A stretch of DNA of 64,000 nt, taken from Pseudomonas brassicacearum (GTDB lineage: Bacteria; Pseudomonadota; Gammaproteobacteria; Pseudomonadales; Pseudomonadaceae). The position numbers and the translations under genes are program-made. The stretch's first letter is position 1; each line of letters begins with the position of its first letter. The notes beneath the pieces were generated by a model. It had not been told where the DNA came from, ran no database searches, and saw only the letters and a program-made list of their open reading frames with translations. The stretch lies in the NCBI RefSeq assembly GCF_003732265.1, contig NZ_MOBK01000005.1:62001-126000 (forward strand), in the 5' to 3' direction. Positions 28,330 through 37,492 of the stretch are shown piece after piece.

Positions 28330-29475
28330 TTATAGCGTTGAGTCATCTGGATAGCGGACTTGATACCGTGTACTACGCCCACCGCCGGGCAGGCGTTGCA
28401 GGCAACCCTTCTCCAGCAACTCCGCCAAATGACGGGTCGCGGTGGCTTTCGATACTTTTGCCACCGCTTGATATTGAGCCGCGCTGATCCCGTCCACGAA
28501 GCCTCGCTCCCCACCGTCCAGCAAGCGATTCAGTACCTTGATCTGCTCGGCTGACAGTTTTGCCTCCCGGTGCGCCTGCCAGAAGCGCGCCTTGCCCAGT
28601 ACCGCTTCGATCCGTGTCATGGCCTGCTGCATGCTGCGCAGCAGGATTTGCAGAAACCATTGCAGCCACTCGGTGATATCCGTGGTGCTTTTCTGGCTGG
28701 TTTCCAGCACTCGGTAATACCCGGAGCGATCCTCAAGGATGCTCGCCGACATTGCATAGAAGCGGATGGCCTGTGCCTCTCCCTGAGCCAGCGCCAGATC
28801 GGTGATGGTTCGCGTGAGGCGACCATTGCCGTCGTCAAAAGGGTGCAGGGTGACGAACCAGAAGTGCGCGATGCCGGCCCGCAGCAATGGGTCGAGCCCG
28901 TCCTGCTTCTGGCTGGCTGCAAACCAGGCAAGAAATGTATCGAGCTGCTGTTCAAGCCCAAGGCGTGGCGGTGCTTCGAAGTGAATGGTCGGTTTGTCCA
29001 GCCGCCCGGACACCACCTGCATCGGTTCATCGCCACGCAACTCGCCGACATGGATCGAGCGGGCGCCGAAATTCATGTCCTGATCTGGAAACAGCCATGT
29101 ATGCCATTCCAGCAATCGCGGCAGAGTCAGCGGTTGTGCAAAGCGTTGCGTGACGTCGAGCATCAACTGCGCCAGCCCTTCGCTGCGTTGGCTGACTTTA
29201 TCGCCATCGACGACCTCCAGACCCAGGCGCCGCGCCAGCGATGAGCGGACCGAGCCCACATTGAGCTGCTCACCCTCGATGGCTGAAGACGTCACGATGT
29301 TTTGTAAGAGTGCATCCAGTTCGCTCTGCGCGCTGAGTGAGCTATCCACGGAACTGGCCATGCCCATTAACCGGCCTTGCGCCTGTACGCACTCACGCAA
29401 TAGCGGCGTCAGGCGTTCGGATTGCCAGGTGAAATTCGGCCAGTCGGGCTGTTGCCAAATCCAGTGAGGTGCCAT
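28330..29475 (-). CDS. Fic-family AMPylase with N-terminal inhibitory helix and C-terminal winged helix
   Basis: Encodes 381 residues from ATG 29475; the longer frame would translate operator palindromes. The N-terminus MAPHWIWQQPDWPNFTW is the DUF4172 region. The inhibitory motif (S/T)xxxE(G/N) is present as SSAIEG at residues 63-68 (class II Fic), and the catalytic core HPFDDGNGR is at 211-219. Residues about 306-375 look like a winged helix (SAAQYQAVAKVSKATATRHLAELLEKGCL, then a GGGRSTRYQV wing). Fic enzymes transfer AMP from ATP onto target hydroxyls; the target here is unknown. Two perfect palindromes, one containing a possible -10, lie just upstream, so autoregulation by the winged helix is likely. 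It is not part of the remembered PAO1 gene order. Confidence 0.92.
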   Translation of the reverse strand: MAPHWIWQQPDWPNFTWQSERLTPLLRECVQAQGRLMGMASSVDSSLSAQSELDALLQNIVTSSAIEGEQLNVGSVRSSLARRLGLEVVDGDKVSQRSEGLAQLMLDVTQRFAQPLTLPRLLEWHTWLFPDQDMNFGARSIHVGELRGDEPMQVVSGRLDKPTIHFEAPPRLGLEQQLDTFLAWFAASQKQDGLDPLLRAGIAHFWFVTLHPFDDGNGRLTRTITDLALAQGEAQAIRFYAMSASILEDRSGYYRVLETSQKSTTDITEWLQWFLQILLRSMQQAMTRIEAVLGKARFWQAHREAKLSAEQIKVLNRLLDGGERGFVDGISAAQYQAVAKVSKATATRHLAELLEKGCLQRLPGGGRSTRYQVRYPDDSTL

Positions 29476-29500
29476 GACCACGGGTAACTCCAGAGTGAAT

Positions 29501-29563
29501 GAGCCGAATAATAGCCTTATTCGGCTCATCTTGTGAGCCGAATAAGGTCGCTATTCGGCTCAC
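29501..29563. promoter_or_regulatory. Two tandem perfect palindromes over the fic promoter
   Basis: Palindrome 1 is GAGCCGAATAA (29501-29511), 5 nt, TTATTCGGCTC (29517-29527). Palindrome 2 is GTGAGCCGAATA (29533-29544), 7 nt, TATTCGGCTCAC (29552-29563). The centres are 34 nt apart, about three helical turns, and the half-sites are identical (GAGCCGAATA). On the minus strand, TATTAT (29508-29513 complement) could be the fic -10, placed inside palindrome 1. This is a strong operator candidate. Confidence 0.75.
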
Positions 29564-29709
29564 ACCGCCACTTCTTCGTGATGCCGACAGCAAATCAAGA
29601 GGTATCCGATTGTTAAAAAACTGCCGAATCGCTAACCTTCGCGCCTTCTACGACCCAATAGTCACGGGTCTTTCTGACGAAACGCAGTATTTGGATCTGT
29701 AACGCGCCG

Positions 29710-29745
29710 AGGATCGGGCGCAAGGTTTCGTTATGCATGGCAGGA
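29710..29745 (+). promoter_or_regulatory. Candidate RsmA/RsmE sites in the mag leader
   Basis: Two AGGA motifs (29710-29713 and 29742-29745) occur in the leader of magA, the second forming part of its Shine-Dalgarno AGGAGG. RsmA-family proteins bind ANGGA motifs overlapping ribosome-binding sites, and RsmA control of MagD synthesis is reported for P. aeruginosa. No promoter could be fixed in 29564-29753. Confidence 0.35.
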
Positions 29746-29753
29746 GGCGTCAC

Positions 29754-30545
29754 ATGCGTTCACTTCTTTTGCTGTTGATGGGGCTGGTCTGCGCGAGCGC
29801 TGCCTGGGCCGAGCCGACGGCTGAGCTGTCGGAACCGGTCGGCGGCTGGCGCTATAACGGCCTGCTCGATCGCAGCGAAAACCCGCAAGTCGCCTACCCC
29901 ACGCCGCCCATCGACCGCGGTGTGCAGCGCAATCGCACGATGATCGAAGGCCAGCTCAAGGCCATCGGCACGCAACGCGGGCCGCACACCCTCGCGGTCA
30001 ACGGTAATCCACTGAATCTGTACACCGACGACGAAGGGCGTTTCGCCCGGCCGTACGCGTTTGGCGCCGGCTCCAACAGCGTCGAAGTGCGCAGTGCCGA
30101 AGGCAAGTCGCTCAAGCGCGTTCAATTCTATGAAGCCAACGACCTGCGCACGCCGGCACGGATTCGCGTGGTGCTCGGTTGGGACGACCCGAAAGCCGAG
30201 CTCGACCTGCACATCATCACCCCCGACGGCCAGCATGCGTTTTTCGCCCACACGGCGTTGACCAATGGTGGCGGCCTCGACCCGGACGGCGTCGATGGCC
30301 CCGGCCCGGAAATGTTCACCATGACCGCGCCGCTGCATGGCACCTATCTGGTTTACGTGAACTATTGGGGCAACTTCGGCAGCGAAGGCTATAACTTCGA
30401 TGAGACCAGCAACCAGAACGAGGTCATCACCTCGCAAATCAACCTGGTGCTCAACGAAAACACCGTCGACGAAAAACGCGAGACCTTCATCGTGCCCCTG
30501 CGGGCCATCGGTGACCTGCTGCTGGTCAAGACTTTCAACTATTAA
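29754..30545 (+). CDS. magA: MagA: secreted DUF2135 (YfaP-type) protein of the macroglobulin operon
   Basis: Encodes 263 residues from ATG 29754, preceded by AGGAGG at 7 nt. A signal peptide (1-19, MRSLLLLLMGLVCASAAWA) precedes a conserved PVGGWRYNGLLDRSENPQV region. From about residue 135 the DUF2135 domain follows: RVVLGWDDPKAELDLHIITPDG, GPEMFTMTAPLHGTYLVYVNYWG and a terminal TFIVPLRAIGDLLLVKTFNY. It is paralogous to the last gene of the operon (magF), and both flank the macroglobulin. In P. aeruginosa, MagA, MagB and MagF were reported to form a complex with MagD at the inner membrane. Its molecular role is unknown; the Asp-rich LDLH segment may bind a divalent cation, which is inference. 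Confidence 0.88.
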   Translation: MRSLLLLLMGLVCASAAWAEPTAELSEPVGGWRYNGLLDRSENPQVAYPTPPIDRGVQRNRTMIEGQLKAIGTQRGPHTLAVNGNPLNLYTDDEGRFARPYAFGAGSNSVEVRSAEGKSLKRVQFYEANDLRTPARIRVVLGWDDPKAELDLHIITPDGQHAFFAHTALTNGGGLDPDGVDGPGPEMFTMTAPLHGTYLVYVNYWGNFGSEGYNFDETSNQNEVITSQINLVLNENTVDEKRETFIVPLRAIGDLLLVKTFNY

Positions 30546-30581
30546 GCATCCCGCACCACGGATGAATTGGGCGTTGTGAAC

Positions 30582-32294
30582 ATGAGCGATAACACTGTAT
30601 CTCCGGCTGCCGAAAAACCGGCCGCCAAAACTCCTCGCCGCTGGCCGGCGCTGCTGGTCGGCCTGGCCCTGGTGGCCGGCGTCGCGGGCGGGTTGGGGTG
30701 GTTCATGCACAAACCCAAGGCGCCACCGGCGCAATTGGCCAGCGACAAACTGGGCATGAGCCGGCCGGACGGTCTGCTCGAAACCCATTCCTTGAGCCAA
30801 TTGCCCAAGGACCTGCTGGCGGTGCCGTTCCTCAAGGAAACCCTGACCGAAGATTTCGTCTTCTATTACGAAGCGCACGTCGATCGCCTCGGCTTGATCG
30901 GCAGTCTGCGGCGGATCATCTACGAACATGACCTGAAATTGCAGGACAGCCTGATCGAGCAACTTTTCGATCAACCCGCCGACGTGGCGCTGTGGCGTGG
31001 GGCGGATGGCCGGCTCAAGGATTTCCTGTTGGTGATGGATCGCGGTGGTTTGGCCAAGGTGCTGGAACCGCTGGCCAAAGTGGCGTTGGACGATTCGCAG
31101 TTGACCCAACTCAGTGTTGTGAAAGTCGGTGCCGACGACGTGGCGCTGTATCAGCTGACCTACAACAACAGCAAGGCGTTGGTGTTCGCCTCCCATGGCG
31201 ACAAACTGGTGGTGCTGTCCAATCCCGCCAAACTCTACGACCCGAGCAGCGGCCCGAGCGATGAACGCGGCAGTGTCTCGACCACGGCCATCGCCGCATT
31301 GCTCAACGGCGACAAACTGTTTCCTGAAGCCTTCGGCCTGCCACCGCGCGCGCCGGAAGTGAAACAACGCCTGTCGGTCAATTCCAGCGTGTTGGCCATG
31401 GGTTACCAGCGCTTCATCCCGAATTTCGCCGGGCTGCGCTTTGACATGGACGACAAGGGCTGGCACAGCTTTCTCGCCATGGATGAGCTGGACGATCAGC
31501 CGGACTTCGATTTCAAACCGATCTGGCAAGCCATGCCGATGGGCGCCAGTGCTTGCGTGGCCTTGCCGCTGGCGGCTGAACAGCAGAAGCCGTTACTGGT
31601 GAAACTCGGCGCCGAAGAGCCGGTGGCCCAGGCGTTGACCGAACACATGGCCGGCGCGGCGGGCCTGTGCTGGTACGCCGATTCGCGTCTGTACACACCG
31701 TTGCTGGTGGCCAGCCTGAACGACAAGGACAGCGCGAAACTCGATGGCGACCTCGGCAGCTTGTTCGGATCGATGGTCGGCGCCTATGAGCCCAATGTCG
31801 AAGAACACGCGTTCCCGGTGATCGAGAAACAGGATGGCCCGACTCACCAATGGCAGCGTCAGGTCAGCTCCAACTTCGGCCCTTACAAAGCCAAGGACGC
31901 TGAAGATCCGGACGCGATCTCCGGCAAGGCCTTCATGAAAGTCAGCCTGGCCCGTCACGGCTCGACGTTGCTGTTTTCCCTTGACGACAAACTCGTGGAC
32001 AAGGCCCTCGGCACCCTCGACAAGCGCTTCCCGCCGATGGCCGACGTGGTGCCGAAAGACCTGCTGATGCCGGTCTATTTCGGCCCGGATGCGATGGCGC
32101 AACTGATGCAACAGGAAACCCTCGACAGCCTGCCGCAGGACATGGAGCCGGTGTTTTACAACGCCGCGCAAACCTACCTGATCCCGAAACTGCGCAAGCT
32201 CGGCGGTTATGGCAAATACGCCCTGACCTTGCCCGAAGGCAGCGAACCCGACGGGCATTGGCAATGGCTGCCGCTGGAATGGAAAGCCCTGTGA
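30582..32294 (+). CDS. magB: MagB: membrane-anchored DUF2138 (YfaA-type) protein
   Basis: Encodes 570 residues from ATG 30582; weak ribosome-binding sequence, and GTG 30576 is an alternative start. A cytoplasmic N-terminus (about 20 residues) is followed by one membrane helix ([21 protein letters not shown], about 21-42) and a large periplasmic part matching DUF2138. Landmarks are [27 protein letters not shown] and [29 protein letters not shown], a pattern reminiscent of repeated alpha/beta lobes. There are no catalytic motifs that I recognise. It is reported as a partner of MagD in P. aeruginosa, so it probably acts as a periplasmic scaffold or anchor. The stop overlaps the GTG start of magC. 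Confidence 0.87.
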   Translation: MSDNTVSPAAEKPAAKTPRRWPALLVGLALVAGVAGGLGWFMHKPKAPPAQLASDKLGMSRPDGLLETHSLSQLPKDLLAVPFLKETLTEDFVFYYEAHVDRLGLIGSLRRIIYEHDLKLQDSLIEQLFDQPADVALWRGADGRLKDFLLVMDRGGLAKVLEPLAKVALDDSQLTQLSVVKVGADDVALYQLTYNNSKALVFASHGDKLVVLSNPAKLYDPSSGPSDERGSVSTTAIAALLNGDKLFPEAFGLPPRAPEVKQRLSVNSSVLAMGYQRFIPNFAGLRFDMDDKGWHSFLAMDELDDQPDFDFKPIWQAMPMGASACVALPLAAEQQKPLLVKLGAEEPVAQALTEHMAGAAGLCWYADSRLYTPLLVASLNDKDSAKLDGDLGSLFGSMVGAYEPNVEEHAFPVIEKQDGPTHQWQRQVSSNFGPYKAKDAEDPDAISGKAFMKVSLARHGSTLLFSLDDKLVDKALGTLDKRFPPMADVVPKDLLMPVYFGPDAMAQLMQQETLDSLPQDMEPVFYNAAQTYLIPKLRKLGGYGKYALTLPEGSEPDGHWQWLPLEWKAL

Positions 32295-32929
32295 CCGCAC
32301 TCATCCGCAGCCTCGGCCTGCTGGCGATGTTGCTGGGCAGTCGCGCCTTTGCCACTGAGGCAGCGCCGCTGGATCCGCAGCAGTCCCAGGTGTTTCGCGC
32401 CTGGTTCGTGCGCATCGCCCAGGAGCAACTGACCCAAGGCCCGAGCCCGCGCTGGTATCAGCAGGACTGCGCCGGTCTGGTGCGGTTCGCCGCCAACGAA
32501 GCGTTGAAAGTCCATGACGATAAGTGGCTGCGCAGCAACGGCCTGTCCAATCGCTACCTGCCGCCGGAACTGCCATTGAGCGAGGCACAACGCGGTCTCG
32601 CCCAGCAGTGGCAACAGGGCGGCGGCAAGGTCGGGCCGTACGTCAACGCGATCAAACTGATTCAGTTCAACAGCCATCTGGTGAGTCGAGACGTGGCGCA
32701 AGCCCGGCCCGGCGACCTGATGTTTTTCGATCAGGGCGACGACCAGCACCTGATGATCTGGATGGGCCGTTACATCGCCTATCACACCGGCACCACCACC
32801 CCCACTGACAACGGCATGCGATCCGCGAGCCTGCAGCAACTCATGACATGGAAGGACACCCGATGGATACCCGACGCAGCCAACCCCAACTTCATCGGCG
32901 TCTATCGACTGAATTTTCTCTCCCAATGA
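32291..32929 (+). CDS. magC: MagC: DUF1175 (YfaT-type) protein with NlpC/P60-like catalytic pattern
   Basis: Encodes 212 residues from GTG 32291 (GTGA overlap with magB). A signal peptide ends near residue 21 (SRAFA-TEA). The sequence [10 protein letters not shown] puts a cysteine at residue 60 in the position of the NlpC/P60 nucleophile. [21 protein letters not shown] supplies His153, and YIAYHTG gives a third polar residue, His165. Order and spacing mirror NlpC/P60 amidases, which cut peptide stems of peptidoglycan. The family is catalogued as a domain of unknown function, so the enzymatic role is my inference. It is coupled to magD by an ATGA overlap. Confidence 0.85.
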   Translation: MTALIRSLGLLAMLLGSRAFATEAAPLDPQQSQVFRAWFVRIAQEQLTQGPSPRWYQQDCAGLVRFAANEALKVHDDKWLRSNGLSNRYLPPELPLSEAQRGLAQQWQQGGGKVGPYVNAIKLIQFNSHLVSRDVAQARPGDLMFFDQGDDQHLMIWMGRYIAYHTGTTTPTDNGMRSASLQQLMTWKDTRWIPDAANPNFIGVYRLNFLSQ

Positions 32930-35900
32930 TCGGTGCCCGCATGGTGCGTTTTCTGCCTCTGCTGTTGGTTTTGCTGCTGCCGTTTTCGGCGGTCAACGCC
33001 GAAGACACCGTCGAGCCGAGCGGCTACACGCCGGTGGCCGGTGAAAGCTTTTTCCTGCTGGCCGACAGCAGTTTCGCCAGCGACGAACAGGCGATGGTGC
33101 GCCTCGAAGCGCCGGGCCGTGACTATCGTCGCTTCCGCATGGAGCCTTACGGCGGCGCCGACATTCGCGTGTACCGCATCGACAAGCCGCTGGATTTCCT
33201 CAAGCGCCAGAAGAACCTGCACCGCGTGGTCAGCGATGGCCAGTTCAAGGGCGAAGGCCTGTCGAATACCCTCGCGTACCTGTGGGACAACTGGTACCGC
33301 AAATCCCGTCGCGTGATGCAGCGGGCGTTTTCCTACGAGTCCCGTCAACAAGTCACCGAGGAAGTGCCGGAACTGAAGATGGGCACCGCGATTGCTGCGC
33401 CAACGCCTTACGACGCTCAGCCGCAATTCGCCCTGATCCCGGGCCTGCCGGTGGTCAGTCAATTCCGCTATCCGCTGTGGCAAGCCAAACCGATCCAGCC
33501 GCCTGAGGGTGTGAATCTGGCTGGCTCTTCCAGCGAGTTTGTCAGCGTCGCGCCGGGTAACGTCTACATCCCGTTGGGCAACCTGAAACCGGGTCTGTAC
33601 CTGGTGGAAGCGCTGATCGGTAAATACCGCGCAACGACCATGGTGTTTGTCTCGAACACCGTGGCCGTGAGCAAGATCGCCGGTGATGAACTGGTGGTCT
33701 GGGCGGCGCGCAAACACGAAGGCAGTTCGGTGCCGAAAGTGAATGTGTTGTGGACCGATGGCCTCGGCGTGATGAGCAGCGGTGCCACCGATAGCGATGG
33801 TTTGCTGCGTCTGAAACACGTCAGCCCGGAGCGTTCGTTCGTGATCGGCGAGGACGAAGAGGGCGGGGTGTTTGTCTCCGAAAACTTCTACTACGACAGC
33901 GAAATCTACGACACCAAACTTTACGCCTTCACCGACCGGCCGCTGTACCGGCCGGGGGATTGGGTGTCGCTGAAAATCGTCGGGCGCGAGTTCAAGAATG
34001 CCCGGGATTCCGTCGCGCCGACTGCGGCCGACGTTAACGTGACCGTGCTCGATGCCACCGGCACGGCGCTGCAATCGCTTGCGCTGAAACTGGATTCCAA
34101 GGCCGGCACCCAAGGCCGATTCCAGTTGCCGGACAATGCGGTAGCGGGCGGTTATGAACTGCGTTTCAGCTACAAGGATCAGGCCTACAGCAGCGCCTTC
34201 CGTGTGGCCGAATACATCAAGCCGCACTTCGAAATTTCGCTGAACCTGGCCAAGCAGGATTACCGCACCGGCGAACCGGTGAAGGGCAGTCTGGTGCTGC
34301 TGTACCCGGACGGCAAACCGGTGGCCAATGCCAAGTTGAGCCTGAGCCTGCGCGCCCAGCAACTGTCGATGGTCGACAACGAACTGCAATACCTCGGGCA
34401 ATTCCCGGTGGAACTCACCAGCACCGAACTGACCACCGACGCCAAGGGCAATGCGACCCTCGACCTGCCGGCCGCCGAGAAACCGAGCCGCTACATGCTC
34501 ACCGTCTTCGCCAGCGATGGCGCGGCGTATCGGGTCAAGACCACCAAGGAAATCCTCATCGACCGTGGCGCGGCGAGTTTCAGCCTGAGTGCGCCGCAGC
34601 GGTTCAGTGCAGTGGGCGACAAGGTTGCGTTCAGCTACGTCAATGAAGGCGCCTTTGAGCAGAGCAAAACCGTGACGCCGAGCAGCTACAGCTGGGTGCG
34701 TCTGGAAGATCAGACCACTGGCGACGGCAAACTGACCGCCAAAGATAAAGGCTTCACCGTGGCCTTCGAGCGTCCGGGTACTTACAACCTGACGTTGAAG
34801 GACGACCATGGTCGCGTGGTCGGTGCGACCGGTCATTCGGTCACTGGCGATGGCGTCAAAGCCGTGCCGGGCACCGTGGAAATCGTCCTCGATAAACCCG
34901 AGTACAAGGCCGGTGATGAAGCCCTGGCGCTGATCACTTTCCCGGAGCCGATCAGCGATGCATTGCTGTCGCTTGAGCGTGACAAGGTCGAGGCCACCGC
35001 GCTGCTGTCCAAGGGCGGCGACTGGCTGAAGATGGAGAAACTCAGCGACACCCAATACCGCGCGCGCATCCCGGTGAAGGACAATTTCGCGCCGAACCTG
35101 ACCTTCTCCGTGCTCTACACCAAGGGTGGTCAATACAGCTTCCAGAACGCCGGGATCAAGGTTGTTGCGCCGCAAATCGACGTGGCCATTGCCACCGATA
35201 AAGAGGCGTATCAACCGGGCGAGACCGTGTCGGTCGACCTGACCACGCAGTTCGCCGGCAAGCCGATTCCGGCGCACCTGACCGTCAGCGTGGTCGACGA
35301 AATGGTCTATGCGCTGCAACCGGAAGTCGCGCCGAGCATCGACCAGTTCTTCTACCACCCACGGCGCAACAACGTGCGCACCAGCGCCAGCCTGTCGTTC
35401 ATCAGCTACGACGTGGCGCTGCCGGGCAGTCCTGGCGCGCCGGGCAAAGCCAACCGCAGCGAACGCGGAGTGAAAGTGCTGGAGCGGCCGCGTCGTGAAG
35501 ACGTCGACACCGCCGCGTGGCAACCGGAACTGGTGACTGATGCCAACGGCAAAACCCGCTTCACCTTCAAGATGCCGGACTCGCTGACCCGCTGGCGCAT
35601 CACCGCCCGGGCCATCGCCGATGACGGGCAGGTCGGGCAGAAGAAGCAGTTCGTGCGGTCGGAAAAACCGCTGTACTTGAAGTGGAGCGGCCCGACCAAA
35701 TTCCGCAGCGGCGACAAGCCGAGTCTCGGGGTGTTCGCCTTCAGTCAGGCCGAGAAACCGGTCAAGGCGGAGCTGGTGATTCATGTCGGCGGCGCCGATC
35801 AGCGTGTGCCAGTGACCCTGAACAACGGCATCAACTACATCGCGTTGCCTGAGTTCTCGTTGGCCAGTGGCGAGTGGACCGCCGAACTGGTGCAGGACGG

Positions 35901-37491
35901 CAAAACCGCTGACGCGCTGGCCGTGCGCCTGACTGCCACCGGCGAAGGTTGGCAGGTCACGCAAAGCCAAAGTCTGGACGTGGCCAGTGGTGATACGCCG
36001 CTGAGCTTGCCGGCAGATGCGACGGATATCCGCCTGCGTCTGGATGACAGTCCGCAAGCGCTGTTCCGTTCGGCACTGGATGATCTGCTGAGCTATCCGT
36101 ACGGCGGCGTCGAGCAGACCGCCAGTCGTTTGCTGCCGCTGAGCATCGCCTATCCGACGCTGGCCTCGAACCCGCAAATCCGCGATCGCTTGCGCCTGAT
36201 CATGCAAAACAGCCGTCTGCGCCTGGTGCAAATGGCCGGGCCGTCCGCGAGCTTCACTTGGTGGGGCATGGAGGGCGAGCCGGATGCCTTCCTTACGGCT
36301 TACGCCTATTACGCCGACTGGAACGCCAGCAAAGTGCTGGAGCTGAGCTTGCCGCCGGAGCATTGGCAGCGGGTGCTGGAGGTGTATTCGAAACAGGCCC
36401 AGAACACGCCGCTGTTGCAGCGTGCGCTGATCCTGTCGTTCGCCAAACAGATGCAGTTGCCAGTGAATACTTTGCTCAGCGGCTTGATGGACGACCTGGC
36501 GAAAGCAGGCGAGGGTAATGCCGCGAACCTGATGGAGGATGGCGAAGACAGCATCGTCATGAGCGATCCGGATTCGGCGCTCGGTCTGGCCGCTGCCCGC
36601 GTGTTGACCGCATCGCTGGCGCGTCAGTCCAAGGTGGCGTTGCCGGAGGCTTTCACTCGTCAACTGGCGGATGCGCAACAGCGTCTGGCGGTCAGCTCGC
36701 AGCCGTTCGCCGAAGCGCTGAACCTGTCGCTGCAACCCTTCGATCAGGCCCACGCTCAAGCCTTGCTGCAACGCTTGCTCCCACAGCAATCGACGCTGGA
36801 ACGCGCTTTGGCGCTGACCTGGTTGCAGCGCAGCATCGAACAAGCTTCGCCAACCATCGCGCTGGCGCCGGGTGAAGGCTGGAAGAAACAGTACGGCGAT
36901 ACCGGTGAGATGTACTGGACGTGGCAGGGTTCTCCGTCGGTGCCAGCGGTGTTGTCACTGGCCGGGACGCAAGAGCGGCCATTGCGCGCCGCGCTGAGCT
37001 TCCAGACCCGGCAACCGGCGGTTGATCCGATGGCCGTGACCATCACCCGTCGCCTGTCGCGTCTGGTGCCGGGTGACGAAGCCTTCACCTTCAAACTGGA
37101 GGCGGTCGGCACCCAGCCGTTGTCCAGCGACAGCCTGTATCTGGACGAAGTGATCATCACCAGCAAAGCCGCGAAACCGCTGCGCTACGGCATGCTCGAA
37201 GTGCCGCTGCCACCGGGCGCGGATGTCGAGCGCACGACGTGGGGCATCAAGCTGATGGGCAAGGCTGGCACGGAACCGACGGCGTTGGAGAAGGCGCGTT
37301 TTGAGCCGGGTCAGATGGCATATGCGATTCCGGTGGATGCCTTGAGCGGTGAATTGCGTTTGCGTCATCTGGTGCGCTTCTCGCAGAAGGGCCAGTTCAA
37401 CCTGCCGCCGGTACGTTTCACGCAGGTTTATGCGCCACAACATCAAGCGCAGGAACAGAAGCCGGCCCTCGGTCAGGTCACGGTCAACTGA
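32926..37491 (+). CDS. magD: MagD: bacterial alpha-2-macroglobulin, thioester-less YfaS type
   Basis: Encodes 1521 residues, start ATG 32926 (ATGA overlap with magC); ATG 32941 is the alternative start. A signal peptide ends at AVNA-ED (residue 25). A long series of macroglobulin beta-sandwich domains follows, including [16 protein letters not shown] and [19 protein letters not shown] repeats. A probable bait/insertion region lies near residues 810-870 ([32 protein letters not shown]). Where thioester macroglobulins have CxEQ, this protein has GGVEQTASR (about 1060-1066), so no thioester can form. Macroglobulins trap proteases that cleave the bait. P. aeruginosa MagD binds neutrophil elastase and resides in the periplasm at the inner membrane. 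The length is almost identical to that homologue. Confidence 0.95.
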   Translation: MIGARMVRFLPLLLVLLLPFSAVNAEDTVEPSGYTPVAGESFFLLADSSFASDEQAMVRLEAPGRDYRRFRMEPYGGADIRVYRIDKPLDFLKRQKNLHRVVSDGQFKGEGLSNTLAYLWDNWYRKSRRVMQRAFSYESRQQVTEEVPELKMGTAIAAPTPYDAQPQFALIPGLPVVSQFRYPLWQAKPIQPPEGVNLAGSSSEFVSVAPGNVYIPLGNLKPGLYLVEALIGKYRATTMVFVSNTVAVSKIAGDELVVWAARKHEGSSVPKVNVLWTDGLGVMSSGATDSDGLLRLKHVSPERSFVIGEDEEGGVFVSENFYYDSEIYDTKLYAFTDRPLYRPGDWVSLKIVGREFKNARDSVAPTAADVNVTVLDATGTALQSLALKLDSKAGTQGRFQLPDNAVAGGYELRFSYKDQAYSSAFRVAEYIKPHFEISLNLAKQDYRTGEPVKGSLVLLYPDGKPVANAKLSLSLRAQQLSMVDNELQYLGQFPVELTSTELTTDAKGNATLDLPAAEKPSRYMLTVFASDGAAYRVKTTKEILIDRGAASFSLSAPQRFSAVGDKVAFSYVNEGAFEQSKTVTPSSYSWVRLEDQTTGDGKLTAKDKGFTVAFERPGTYNLTLKDDHGRVVGATGHSVTGDGVKAVPGTVEIVLDKPEYKAGDEALALITFPEPISDALLSLERDKVEATALLSKGGDWLKMEKLSDTQYRARIPVKDNFAPNLTFSVLYTKGGQYSFQNAGIKVVAPQIDVAIATDKEAYQPGETVSVDLTTQFAGKPIPAHLTVSVVDEMVYALQPEVAPSIDQFFYHPRRNNVRTSASLSFISYDVALPGSPGAPGKANRSERGVKVLERPRREDVDTAAWQPELVTDANGKTRFTFKMPDSLTRWRITARAIADDGQVGQKKQFVRSEKPLYLKWSGPTKFRSGDKPSLGVFAFSQAEKPVKAELVIHVGGADQRVPVTLNNGINYIALPEFSLASGEWTAELVQDGKTADALAVRLTATGEGWQVTQSQSLDVASGDTPLSLPADATDIRLRLDDSPQALFRSALDDLLSYPYGGVEQTASRLLPLSIAYPTLASNPQIRDRLRLIMQNSRLRLVQMAGPSASFTWWGMEGEPDAFLTAYAYYADWNASKVLELSLPPEHWQRVLEVYSKQAQNTPLLQRALILSFAKQMQLPVNTLLSGLMDDLAKAGEGNAANLMEDGEDSIVMSDPDSALGLAAARVLTASLARQSKVALPEAFTRQLADAQQRLAVSSQPFAEALNLSLQPFDQAHAQALLQRLLPQQSTLERALALTWLQRSIEQASPTIALAPGEGWKKQYGDTGEMYWTWQGSPSVPAVLSLAGTQERPLRAALSFQTRQPAVDPMAVTITRRLSRLVPGDEAFTFKLEAVGTQPLSSDSLYLDEVIITSKAAKPLRYGMLEVPLPPGADVERTTWGIKLMGKAGTEPTALEKARFEPGQMAYAIPVDALSGELRLRHLVRFSQKGQFNLPPVRFTQVYAPQHQAQEQKPALGQVTVN

Positions 37492-37492
37492 C

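Noticed and set aside
32902..36843. A 1313-codon open frame antisense to magD
   Set aside because: High GC and codon bias of magD leave the complementary frame open. The product is Arg/His/Gln-rich without domains, and magD on the other strand is unmistakable.
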